Shown here: piece after piece, positions 1 to 9,613 of the stretch
Layout of the letters: the number at the start of each line of letters is the position of its first letter
How positions within the stretch are numbered: position 1 is the first letter of the stretch
Assembly: GCA_034509495.1 (NCBI GenBank)
Contig: CM067522.1
Span: 217,382-281,381 of the forward strand
DNA length: 64,000 nucleotides
Reading direction: 5' to 3'
Origin: Acestrorhynchus altus
Lineage: Eukaryota > Chordata > Actinopteri > Characiformes > Acestrorhynchidae
Notes under the pieces: model-generated
The model's database searches: none
What the model was told of the DNA's origin: nothing
Seen by the model: the letters and a program-made list of their open reading frames with translations, nothing else
Program-made: the position numbers and the translations under genes

Positions 1-829
1 TGCAGAACCCACGGGAACCTGGTTCCAGAACCTTCTCGCTGGGAAATTCTGAGCCTTGGGATGCTTTCGTGAGGACTTTATCATTTAAGCTTCAGAGTGT
101 GGTGCTTTTCTGATAGTCCATCCTCATACATTTTCTCTGGGACCTTATGGACCAGGTTCCCGGTGTTCTTCTGAGACGAGGACGAATCACTTCAACTTCG
201 CATTTCTTAACTTAGAGAGTGAAACAGTGGGAGAGAGCGGTCAAACACTACTGAAGAGCAACGGACAGCTACTACAGCTGCCCGAGCTGTAACCGAACGG
301 TGACGGTAACCCACAGAGGGCGCTGTTCTCAACTGCTTAGAGTTACTCAACGGCTATGCCGGCTTTTCCCAAGCATAGTATTCCACAGTATTATCCGATC
401 AGCCTTAGAGCCTGACAGACAGGTGACATTAGTGTTTATATAAGCTTACTGATCACTAACACTGGTGATTGTTTCCGTTTTTGTGGCATTATCTTCCTTC
501 ACAGGTCCCCAGTACCAGCTCCGCGCCCGCTTCAGACCCACCGCAGGGCCTCTCAGCCAATCACACAGCAGAACGCTCTACTCTTTCGTATGAGCTCAGA
601 TGACTCACGTAGACTCTCTGGTGGGCTCGGATAGTAAATAAAATGGCTATATGTGTGTTGTAGTCATGGCGACCAATGTTGCCTCCATTCACCACCACTG
701 TAAAGAAATCAGAGCTGGTCAGCTGCATAAACATCACAGTAACAGCGTCCATCACATTGTGACGAATACAGCCTAAAATACATTTATGGTGTCCAGGTTA
801 ACTAAAGCTCTGGGTACACTGTACGACTT
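1..829. other. Non-coding stretch, no gene recognised
   Basis: No frame gives a conserved domain or an exon with convincing splice sites. Open frames here are short and lack protein-like composition. The stretch runs directly into the minisatellite that follows. Confidence 0.5.
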
Positions 830-1812
830 TTACAATCGAGTATTACGACCGAGTCTCTGACCGGTACACACTACCAGATTACTCTCAGAGTCGGTCAGAC
901 CGAGTCTCTGACCAGTATACGCTACTAGATTATCAGTCGGTCCAATTGGAGTCTCTACAAACGATATCACATGCTAGATTACACTCAAGTCGGTCAGACT
1001 GGTCTCTGACCAATTATACGCTACTGGGTGTTACTCTCAGAAGTCGGTCAGACTGAGTCTCTGACCAGTATCGCTACCAGATTACTCTCAGGTCGGCCAG
1101 ACTGAGTCTCTGACCAGTGCTCATGCAGATTACTCACAGTCGGTCAGACGAGTCTCTGACAGTATACGCTAGATTACTCTCAGAGTCGGTCAGACCGATC
1201 TCGACCAGTATAGCTACTAGATTACCTCAGAGTCGGTCAGACTGGTCTCTGACCAGTATCACGCTACTAGATTACTCTCTGAAGTCGGTCAGACTGAGTC
1301 TCGGCCGTATCGCTACCAGATTACTCTCAGAGTCGGCCAGACTGAGTCTCTGACCAGTATACGCTACCAGATTACTCTCACAGTCGGTCAGACCGAGTCT
1401 CTGACCAGTATACACTACTAGATTACTCTCACAGTCGGTCAGACCGAGTCTCTGACCAGTATACACTACCAGATTACTCTCTGTCAGTGAATAAGGTCTC
1501 TGACAGTATACACTGCACCAGATTACTCTCACAGTCGGTCAGACCGAGTCTCTGACCAGTATACACTACCAGATTACTCTCACAGTCAGTCAGACCGAGT
1601 CTCTGACCAGTATCACAGCTACTAGATTACTCTCAGAGTCGGTCAGACAAAGTCTCTGACCAGTATACACTACTAGATTACTCACAGTCAGAGTCTCTGA
1701 CCAGTATACACTACTAGATTACTCTCAGAGTCGGTCAGACTGAGTCTCTGACCAGTATACACTACTAGATTACTCTCAGAGTCGGTCAGACCGAGTCTCT
1801 GACCAGTATATA
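830..1812. repeat. ~51-bp minisatellite array (first copy)
   Basis: About twenty tandem copies of a roughly 51-bp unit containing GTCTCTGACCAGTATAC, ACTAGATTACTCTCAG and AGTCGGTCAGACCGA. Each unit holds an inverted pair, GGTCAGA and TCTGACC, separated by about seven bases, and the palindrome GTATAC. Copies between about 1000 and 1350 differ by many single-base losses, while later copies are cleaner. The same unit forms a second array at 25690-26310 inside an intron of Ig gene B. Confidence 0.9.
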
Positions 1813-2119
1813 AAAATTGTGGTGTTACCCTGGCTTTACGTTCACTGTGCCGATGTATTATCATACAGCTGTCTAGGTGGTCACTGTGGTCAAATCTATT
1901 AGATATTTCATTTTTATTTTTACTTCAATTCCAGTCAATTCAGGTATCTGCTAATTTGAATAACCCCGCCCCCAGAGGCCAGTTTCTGTGTTGCCACGGT
2001 GAATATGAGCCTTTAAACATGCAGCTCCAAGCTTGCCTTGAATTTCAGCCGATGAGGATAACACCCACCACTGTTCAGACTTCATTAACCCCGCTGATTC
2101 TGACACTGATGTTAATGGC

Positions 2120-2156
<37 letters not shown>

Positions 2157-3419
2157 TTACACTACTGTGAAGGGCTTTCATATCATGGTCTGCTGTTACT
2201 GCCTGCATTACCATCATTACAGTTTCACATGACAGCAGTTTGGCCACACAGTGGCGCCCTCTACAGGCTCGCTCGACATTACCCTGCTGAAAAATCCAGA
2301 TCAGGACCAGCTTCTGCTGGGAGCTCGTTTTAGATGTTCTAAGCTGGTCTTTGAAATCTGCTCATCCAGGTTAAACATGTCCTTTACTGGTTTACCAGCT
2401 ATTGACCCACATAGTGTATGTTGCATTTGATTTTGGTCATACTTGGAAACACTGGTCCATCACACTCAAGCAAAAACCATATCATATACTGGTTAATAGC
2501 TAAACTGGTCACCAGTTGAAATGGCTGGAGCAGTCTGAGCTGACCAGGCTGTTTTCCTCAGCAGGGTAGTCATGAATATGAGGGTTGTAGAGCGTCTCCG
2601 AGCAGACATGAAGCCCGACTGTTGCTGACGCCGCTGTGGTAGTTTGAGATCAGAAGGACAGTTTGGGAACTGAGCTCAGTTCCTGAAGCTTACAGGGCAG
2701 GTTTGGGTTTTTCTGCTGTAGGATTCTGTTTCGACGCCTGGACGGCTCTGCTGCACCTCAGCCGACCAAGCCAAAGTTAGCAAACCGAAGTAAAGGTGGA
2801 GTAAGCGTTTGATATGAAAGTGGTGGACCGCAGCTGTAACACAGCTGACCAGGCAGGGTGGATTTTGCTGGACTTGCTGGACCTGAAATACCCACTTCTG
2901 CTTTAATCAGACTACTGGGAGACGTTTTTATTCTTCATTATTGTCCCTTTTTTTATAAGAGATGGATATTTTACAGTTTCTGCTTTCGAGTTTTACAGTC
3001 GCTTACAAAATATTATTTTTGTATGAAGTTTTTGTGTGTTTTGTTTGTGTTTAGTGTAGCCTGGGCATCACGCTGTGAAGGTGGATTCCTGGGTTGCGAG
3101 CTGACGCTGAGTTCATCTTCAGATCACACTGAAGAAGTGAGCCAAAGTATCTTTGAAACGAAGACGTCTCGCTAACCCGTCCTCCAGCTCCACAGCGCTG
3201 CTGCCAGGCTTCCGATCTAACTGTGAATCGATGGAGAGCGAGTCGACTCTGAACAGAGGCTTTTAAGCTTATAGGTCAGCACTGCCCGAGTCCGAGAACG
3301 CTCACAGCCCCGAGCTGGCACAGAGCGTCACAGTTCATGAGCTAAGCTCTTCATGTTTCTGATTTTGGAATAGAAGCGGATCTGCTGCGTTCCAAACAGT
3401 CCCCTAATCACTCATCTCT
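1813..3419. other. Non-coding stretch, no gene recognised
   Basis: Apart from the CA microsatellite I see no exon-like segment. A frame at 3022-3175 starts with a signal-peptide-like stretch (MKFLCVLFVFSVAWA), but it has no downstream domain, no clear splice context and no paralogue in the window, so I did not call it. Confidence 0.4.
2121..2154. repeat. (CA)n microsatellite
   Basis: Uninterrupted run of about 16 CA dinucleotides in non-coding DNA. Confidence 0.95.
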
Positions 3420-3780
3420 GCACTGGAGCACTGTACCGAACACCCAACACGGTGCACTACAGTGTACAGACATTAAAAAACGAGATCGTGTGGAGTTATC
3501 TTTGGGCAAACAGTGCACTAAACACCGTATTCAATGTAATAGTGTTATTGAGAATAATAGTGCACTATATAGTGTGTAGTGTTCACCAAAATAGGGTACT
3601 AAAGAGTGAAACGTGCGTCAGTGCATATACAAAAACAGCCGTACTTCTTGCATGTAGTGGTAGTACATCTTTGATGCATAGTGCACTATGTATTGTGTAG
3701 TGTTTACAGTAGCGCACTATGTAGTGTGTAGTGCTCTATATAGTGAACCCACCAGTGAACACAGTGAATAGGGGATGGTC
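3420..3780. repeat. Dispersed repeat rich in GTGCACTATATAGTG motifs
   Basis: Repeated short variants of TGCACTATATAGTGTG and AGTGTTCACC occur on both sides of an AT-rich core. This resembles a fold-back element of the kind common in teleost genomes. The family name is not determined. Confidence 0.5.
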
Positions 3781-4104
3781 CTGGACACTGCAGCAGGCTC
3801 TGTAATGCAGGTTCATGCACTGCGGCATTAATGAACGAGGCCAGGCTTAACGAACGCTGCAGGTAGACTCAGTCAGACTGTGTGATCAACGTTAACCAAA
3901 AGGAGAAGAATTACTCCGTCACAGTCACGTTGTAGAGTCAGTGTAGGTGTGTACCTGGCAGTAGCTTTGCTTCTTCTCTGCAGTGCATCAGCAATCTCAG
4001 ACCTTTTTATGATGACTTTATTATCCATATGATACTGTTGCCTTTGTATGCATGAGCGTGATTGTGCAGATACACAATAAATGGATGTCTCTGGCAGTTT
4101 CACA

Positions 4105-4166
4105 GAGTGAGAGCGGAGAGTGAGAGCGGAGAGTGAGAGCGGAGAGTGAGAGCGGAGAGTGAGAGA
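4105..4166. repeat. 13-bp tandem repeat (GAGAGCGGAGAGT)n
   Basis: About four perfect copies of a 13-base purine-rich unit, ending in a short GA run. Confidence 0.85.
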
Positions 4167-4329
4167 GAGAAGCTTATTGTCTGAGCTCTGTACACTGATA
4201 CACTAACAGGCCTCTGGCCAGCATGTAGTCTGCAAAGTAACACAATAAATAGAGAACAAATCAAACTGTTGTGTTTCCTTCATAAGATTAGGAGCAGAAC
4301 TACACTACACACATTAACTCTCCAAGAAT

Positions 4330-4790
4330 AAACACAATCCTGTTCTCCAGCATTCGGCTACTTTAAGCTGCAACCATTGCAAAGGCACACACAGCTTATC
4401 TAGTCCGTGTAGAGAAGTGCTGCCTCCATGTCTAATAGCAGGTGTGGACTAGAGGGTATAAAGACCCCCAGCATTGAGCTGTGGAGCAGTGGAACCGTGT
4501 TCTCTGGAATGATGGAGCTCCATACAGAACATCTGGGATGAGTTGGGAGAGTTCGGGGAGGGGTGAGGTGGTGCTCATACAACATTCTGCCCTCACTAAC
4601 GTTCTTGTTGCTGAATGCAATTAGACTCTCGCAGCAATGTTCCAGGATCTAGCAGGAAGTCTTCTCTGGACAGTAGAGAGAGTTACTCCAACAACAGCAG
4701 AATAAACTCTTTAATCCCCCTGATTTCTGAGGAAACAGTGAATGAGCAGGTGTCCCAATACATTTGTCCATATAGTGTATCAATAAAAAC
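4330..4790. mobile_element. Non-autonomous DNA-transposon relic
   Basis: The segment carries landmarks seen again at 15660-16140, 21750-21830 and 52240-52450: an AGCTACTTTAAGCTGCA block, a block reading CAGCATTGAGCTGTGGAGCA, and an end close to GTCCCAATACTTTTGTCCA. Multiple diverged copies in one window indicate a dispersed element. No transposase frame survives. Confidence 0.6.
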
Positions 4791-5149
4791 AGATACTTGC
4801 AGAAAGCACAAGCACAATGCTGCGCAGATGCCTTCAGAGAGACTTCAGACAAACTCAGAAAGGATACGAGAGAATTTTCATAGTAAAAATTCAGACCCAA
4901 ATTGTTTCTGTCAGGTTTATTCAGAGAAAAGGGTTTTTAGATGCAAAAGGAAGAAAAGCTGAACACATGATGAATCCTGAACATCTCCAGACCCTGCAGC
5001 ACTGAGGAGGGGTTTGCAGTAGATCTTCTCCATTAAGCCTTTATGTTTAATACATTGATGACTGAGTGTTTATCTAGAGCACAGACGGATTTCTTTCAGC
5101 AGAGAACATCACTGATCTGAATCCAGAAACCTCACATCAGGTTCCAGAT

Positions 5150-5980
5150 GAGCTCCAGCTTCAGCATGTCCTGCAGAAACACAGAGAACACTGATGTGAA
5201 GAAAGAAATGGTTCCTATGAAAAACAGGCCAGTGATGTTCATGTGATACGGTCTAGATGTCCATCCTGTCACCTGAATTAAAACCATTAAAATGACTGTG
5301 GCTTTGATTAAACAGGTCTTCACACTGGTGTTATACATGGTTCTCTATATATACAGAACCTTCTGAAAAATGGTTCTACATAGCATTGAAAAGGGTTCCA
5401 CTCAGGGCCATCACCTGATTGTACAGTACTGCTGTGTCTGGAGGGAAGCACAACTATGAGACATTTATTAAATGCTAAAAGAAGACCACTTTGGAGATGA
5501 CTGAGGACCACCAAAAGAGCATCTTCGAGCACCTACATGGATGAATCCTGACATCCCAGGAAATGACATCCTGAAGGATCTCCACTTTGTTAATCTTGGT
5601 GATGTCGATCTCTCTGTATGTGAAGTTCAGCAGGTGGGTCCCATCAACATACACTTTGAACTCCTTGTCGGTGCACAAGATCTTCACCTGTGAAATGAGA
5701 ACTTAATTAGCGGAACCCAGTTCTTTAAAATGAGAGCACTGAGAAAGAGAAGAACGGAGAGCAGACCATCTCCACTGTTCACTCACCAGGAAAGGTTTTC
5801 CTCGTGTAAACGGGAAGGAAGGGGTTGTTCTTTCCTCAGAACCCCACTTGCTGCTGATGAAACCGTTCCTTACAATCACCAGTTTCCCATCACCAGAGAA
5901 ATACGGTTTGAAATGAAAGAATATGTCGTCATCTTTCTTCACATCGATTGAGAACCTAAAGGAACAGAGATGATATTTTT
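5150..5980. repeat. Segmental duplication, copy 1 (contains galectin CRD2 exons)
   Basis: This block aligns almost base for base with 16427-17258. Similarity covers introns, exons and 3' flank, so it is a recent DNA duplication and not domain convergence. The left edge lies near CAGGTTCCAGATGAGCTCCA, and the right edge lies just past the CRD2 middle-exon acceptor, in the intron. Confidence 0.9.
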
Positions 5981-6138
5981 CAGTTCACAGTTCCAGAGCA
6001 AACGTGGAGAAACTGCCTGTTCGTGATTGGTCTCACTTTCAGCACTGGGCTTCACGTGTCCAGGGATGGTGATGGACATGTTCTCATGGATTACGTCATC
6101 CAGGATATATGCAGATGGAGTGGTCATCCACAGAGGTG
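5475..6138 (-). CDS. Second galectin carbohydrate-recognition domain (CRD2), three exons, probably damaged
   Basis: Three minus-strand exons are seen: 6138-6037, 5955-5787 and 5687-5475 (stop). They encode a linker plus strand starting TTPSAYILDDV, a core with FHFKPYF, VRNGF and WGSEER, and a last exon starting VKILCTDKEF. Exon sizes 102/169 nearly match the CRD1 exons (103/169). Two sugar-contact positions of the canonical H-x-N-P-R are changed, giving H-x-K-P-Y, while N, W, E and R of the later motifs remain. The first exon is one base shorter than its CRD1 counterpart at the donor, so the donor is phase 1 whereas the next acceptor needs phase 2. This breaks the frame unless it is a base-call error. 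It lies downstream of the PYD-CRD1 exons on the same strand, as expected for the second half of a tandem-repeat galectin, but a repeat insertion separates the two. The C-terminal extension after the last strand is unusual. Galectin identity is strong; function is doubtful. Confidence 0.7.
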
Positions 6139-7047
6139 CTGGAGAGGAGAGTTTGTGGTTATCAGTATGGGAGGCTGTGTGGAACAACATGTACACATGA
6201 AAAACAGCAGTATGATGGAGGTACATCTTTCAAAAAGGTTCCTTCAAAGGTACAATATTGGACTTCTGGTACATAATCGCAGCTTCAGTGCAAAAAGGAC
6301 TGAAAAGTACTTCATGGTACCTCAAAGTGCAGTTGAGTGATTAGTGAGATTAAAGTTGGAAGCTGTATGTAAATGACTGACAATCTTCTAAAACGATGAA
6401 GGAAAAGCTGTTGGCTTGGTCTTCACCCTTTCAGACGTGCACAGAGCAGAAGGACCTTTTGTTACAGTAACATTTTAAGTGTGTTGAAGTGAGTTTCTAC
6501 TGGTTTTGCTGGGATTGGAAGGATCATCACCCATTCTTCCAGCAGATCTGCTCTAGATTTTCCAGGCTGGTTGGATTACACTTGTGGAAACTACAAAGTG
6601 TCACAGATCCTGGACTGGACCTTTATCTAGACTTGTCTCAAAAAAGACAAAGTCTTTGCAAAAGCTATGAGACACCTGTGAGATGTGAGCACCCGTTCAC
6701 CTGTGCTGAATACCTCCACCCATCCCCCAGACGAGCTCTCCTGGACTCACTGCCCGATCTGTGGATTTGTTCCACCTGACATCCCACTGAAGCATTTCAT
6801 CGTCCCATCCCTCCTAACGTTCTACATCATCTCTCATTTCAATCATGCCATCCATTCTTGTCCCAAACATTCTTTTTTCCCCTTTTCAATCATTCTATCC
6901 CTCCTTGCTGTTCTTCTTCATTCCACCACCCCTTTCCTGGTTCTGAGATTTCTGGTTCTTTGGTTCATCCCAAGTCCAACCTCCATTTGCTCCCCCCTAT
7001 TTTTCCTGCTTTGTCTCCCCTTCTCCTTCCACATCTACAAATGATGT

Positions 7048-7252
7048 CCGATCCACTCGTACCAGCAACACACACTAACACACCACCACCATGTCAGTGT
7101 GACTGCAGTGCTCAGAATGACCCACCACCCACATCATATCTGCTCTGTGGTGGTCCTGTGGGGTCCTGATCATTGAAGATCAGGGTGAAAGGAGGAGAAT
7201 AAAGTCTGCAGAGAAACAGATGAACTACAGTCTGGATTATAGAACCACAAAG
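7048..7252. mobile_element. Dispersed ~200-bp repeat inserted in galectin CRD1 last exon
   Basis: Contains GATCCACTCGTACCAGCAAC, CACCACCACCATGTCAGTGTG and GGTCCTGTGGGGTCCTGATC, shared with 12741-12960, 45061-45260 and, in the opposite orientation, 50400-50690. Its edge at about 7252 falls inside the last CRD1 exon. The minus-strand reading frame of that exon therefore runs into repeat sequence and stops there. Confidence 0.8.
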
Positions 7253-8631
7253 AGAGTTTTCTGATCTGATCAACGTTTTTGATGCGATGTGTAAAATTCA
7301 GCAGATACTTCTCATCAACTTCTACTCTGAATTCAGAATCGGTGCACAGAATCTTCAGCTGTAAAACAGAAGTCCATCATCATTCCCAGGAGACAGTAGA
7401 ACATGGGGTCTCAGTGATCAGACAGGGCTAATGATGAGGAGGGTTTGAACGCAACTCTCACCTCAAAAGTACCTCCAGGTGTGAAAGGGAAGAAGGACAG
7501 TTCTCTTTCCTCGGTTCCCCAAATGTTTCCAATCATGCTGTTCCTCACCATCACCTGCTTGCCATCCTCGCTGAATCGGGGGTTGAAATGAAAGGCAATG
7601 TCGCTGCCTTTAAACAGGTTGATTTTAAATCTTTAGAGGAAGTAAACATGAGAATCTTAGAATTGATGAAAGTCATGGGTGGGAATTTACAGTCCTGAAG
7701 CACATCAACTCAACCTTTAGTGGGTTTGTTAATGTACTGGGTTCTGGCTGATTTCCCACCCTGGTGTAGAACATTATATACAGATTCATTAAAGAAGTGC
7801 CAAAAACCCAACCCGGTTAGGACTCTCCCACTAACACATACAATGCTCCCGACACTAGGACGGTGAAGTCAACCACCGCCTCTTTTCTGCATCATTGCTG
7901 GGCAGCCAACGCACTCGGAGGAAAGTGTCGCGTCCCCAGCTCTGATACAGCAGCACTGGGTGTGATGAGAGGAAAGAGCCATGGCCAATTTTGCTGTCTT
8001 GAACTCCAGCTGCTGATGGTGAGCAGCATGACCCTCAGAGCCCCTCAGAGCCCCTCAGAGCCCTGTTTACTTAAAGAAACCTGATTTTAAAACAGGATCT
8101 TTATTTTTGTATGAGCTTGGACTGGTTTTCTGCTCTCACTGTTTAGCATTCTGTTTGACTTGTCCTTGGATGGTGATGACTGTTTGGTTCTTGACTCCAT
8201 CATATAGAACCTGCTCATACGGAACCGCTGGGTGCAGAGATCCTAGACAGAAAAGAGAACGTAGAGAATGTCTAATCCCTTATTGAACGTCTGGATTGAG
8301 CTATGATGTGCATCAGAAATGTATTTGGACCATTCAAAGCCAAAACGGCATAATTACCTTTTATTCCAACCAGGCTTTGGGCCAGATTGCTTTGATTCAT
8401 GGTCCTTAGAACTATCTCACATATCTCAGCAGCATCCTTTACTCCATAGGCCTGAACCATCTCACTGACTGTCTCCCGCACAGAGCCACCATGCAATGTA
8501 GACTCTGGTATGGCAGGAACATTTTCCACCACCCCCTGCACAATGTGAGCCTGGAGTCTCAGCAGATCATCAGCATTCATGTTCTCCAGAACTTTCTGAA
8601 GGGCCTTAGAGAGCGTGGCTCTGTCAGCCAT
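7170..8631 (-). CDS. Pyrin-domain (PYD/DAPIN)-galectin fusion protein
   Basis: Four exons chain in phase on the minus strand: 8631-8358, 8242-8140, 7630-7462 and 7358-7170, giving 244 residues. Residues 1-91 form a pyrin domain (start MADRATLSKAL, with VSEMVQAYG and LRTMNQSNLAQSL near its end), the death-fold module of ASC and fish NLRs. Residues 92-216 form a galectin CRD: LHPAVPYEQ entry, ITIQGQV strand, H140-x-N142-P-R144, N156, W163, E166 and R168, so all usual galactoside-contact positions are present. Splice joins are G|GA, CA|A and GAG|CTG with consensus GTAATT, GTGAGA and GTGAGA donors. The start is the first ATG after the acceptor at 8639; the frame is open upstream only into the intron. 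The final CRD strands are replaced from about residue 217 by sequence from an inserted repeat that supplies the stop. By family knowledge PYDs nucleate inflammasome filaments and galectins bind beta-galactosides; a combined glycan-sensing inflammasome role is inference. Confidence 0.8.
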
Positions 8632-8638
8632 TTGGATT

Positions 8639-9128
8639 CTGGATGCAAGAAAATCCACAAAAGTGCAACATGAATGTCCTCACAGTGTTCAGATTTACGA
8701 CTCCACATACAGGGAGTGACTCTTTGGTCACTCTTGATTATTTCGAATCAGAACAACCTGCATGCAGAGGAAAGAACAATCAAAAAGCAGATCTCCTAAA
8801 TATCAGAGATGAACCGATTACAATTTTCTTGGTCGATTCAATTTTGCGAGTATTGATTTTTTTCTTTCTAAGGATGATAAATGACGGCAGGCTGAAACAT
8901 GGTCCTGCATGTACAGCGAGCTCGTTGTCGTCTTCACTGTGAAAAACGTCTATGCTGAAGTTGTGGCTGAAATGAAGATATTCTCATTAGAAATAGAAGC
9001 TGTGACCAAAATCTGCTGAGCGTGTGGAAAATTTTACATTTAGAATAGATATAATATCTACATTCAAACTCAGTTAAAATCATCTCATATTTCATAACCA
9101 AGCTGTATTTTATTTAATACATGTTTAC
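8639..9128 (-). other. First intron of the PYD-galectin gene
   Basis: Bounded by a GTAAAC donor at 9128 and a GCATCCAG acceptor at 8639 on the minus strand. No other exon is visible inside. The intron call is inferred from the splice sites only. Confidence 0.5.
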
Positions 9129-9325
9129 CAATATAATGGGTTCTTCTGCTGAGGTGTAGAACTTGAAGGATATCTGGAGGATGGGTTCTTCTGCTGAGGT
9201 GTAGAACTTGAAGGATATCTGGAGGATGGGTTCTTCTGCTGAGGTGGAGAACTCTGTGTGGATATGGAGGGTGGGTTTCTCTGCCGAGGTGGAGAACTCT
9301 AAGGAGATCTTCTCTGGCCGATGCC
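9129..9325 (-). other. Predicted 5' untranslated first exon of the PYD-galectin gene
   Basis: Begins about 30 bases downstream of a TATA box and ends at a minus-strand ATTG|GTAAAC donor. It contains the 45-bp tandem repeats described separately. No ATG lies in it between the predicted start site and the donor, consistent with an untranslated exon. The transcription start is inferred from TATA spacing. Confidence 0.5.
9130..9300. repeat. 45-bp tandem repeat in the 5' exon
   Basis: Three to four copies of a 45-base unit with core GGGTTCTTCTGCTGAGGTG. Two neighbouring copies are near-identical and the outer ones are diverged. The length is exactly 15 codons and the minus strand is open throughout (TSAEEPILQIS per unit), although no start codon precedes it downstream of the TATA box. 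Confidence 0.9.
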
Positions 9326-9350
9326 GAGGCTGAACTGATGGACCACCCTG

Positions 9351-9358
9351 CTTATATA
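9351..9358 (-). promoter_or_regulatory. TATA box of the PYD-galectin gene
   Basis: Minus-strand TATATAAG, a close match to the vertebrate TATA box, sits about 30 bases before the predicted first exon. Confidence 0.65.
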
Positions 9359-9391
9359 CAGGAGGAGAGGGAATGTGTGAGAGACTGTGGG

Positions 9392-9396
9392 CCAAT
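9392..9396 (-). promoter_or_regulatory. CCAAT box (inverted)
   Basis: Plus-strand CCAAT (ATTGG on the gene strand) lies about 35-40 bases upstream of the TATA box, within the usual range for an NF-Y site. The site is short, so support comes from position. Confidence 0.4.
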
Positions 9397-9613
9397 CAGC
9401 AGTCCCAGTAGAACATGAGAACAGATATGAAGAAAACATTTTACTTAGAAAAACGATGATCCAGTTGATGAACATACAGCAGATAGAACTTCATTCACAG
9501 GAAAAATCTTTCAGATTTGTGCTCTTGAGTGGTGACCTGCCTGAACTGATGCTGTTTTTTGTTTGGATCATATTAACGTTCCTGCAGACTGCTGGTCGTC
9601 CCGTATGAGCGAC

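Noticed and set aside
1117..1532. Frames over the 51-bp minisatellite
   Set aside because: 51 is a multiple of three, so the repeat reads through without indicating a gene.
830..1812. CRISPR-like array of regular repeats
   Set aside because: The units are contiguous with no unique spacers, and all gene content is vertebrate.
3022..3175. Signal-peptide-like frame (MKFLCVLFVFSVAWA)
   Set aside because: No second exon, domain or promoter; short hydrophobic starts arise easily in T-rich DNA.
5132..5338. Minus-strand frame with a membrane-span-like stretch (ITGLFFIGTISFF) downstream of galectin CRD2, also present at 16250-16618
   Set aside because: It is retained only because it lies in the recently duplicated DNA block; no splice sites or family support a membrane exon, and galectins lack one.
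8632..8658. Upstream extension of the PYD frame by nine codons
   Set aside because: The extension has no ATG start and crosses the predicted acceptor; the ATG at 8631 begins the recognisable domain.
9114..9395. 93-codon frame spanning the 45-bp repeats as a protein
   Set aside because: Its only ATG lies upstream of the TATA box, so the predicted transcript would not contain it.
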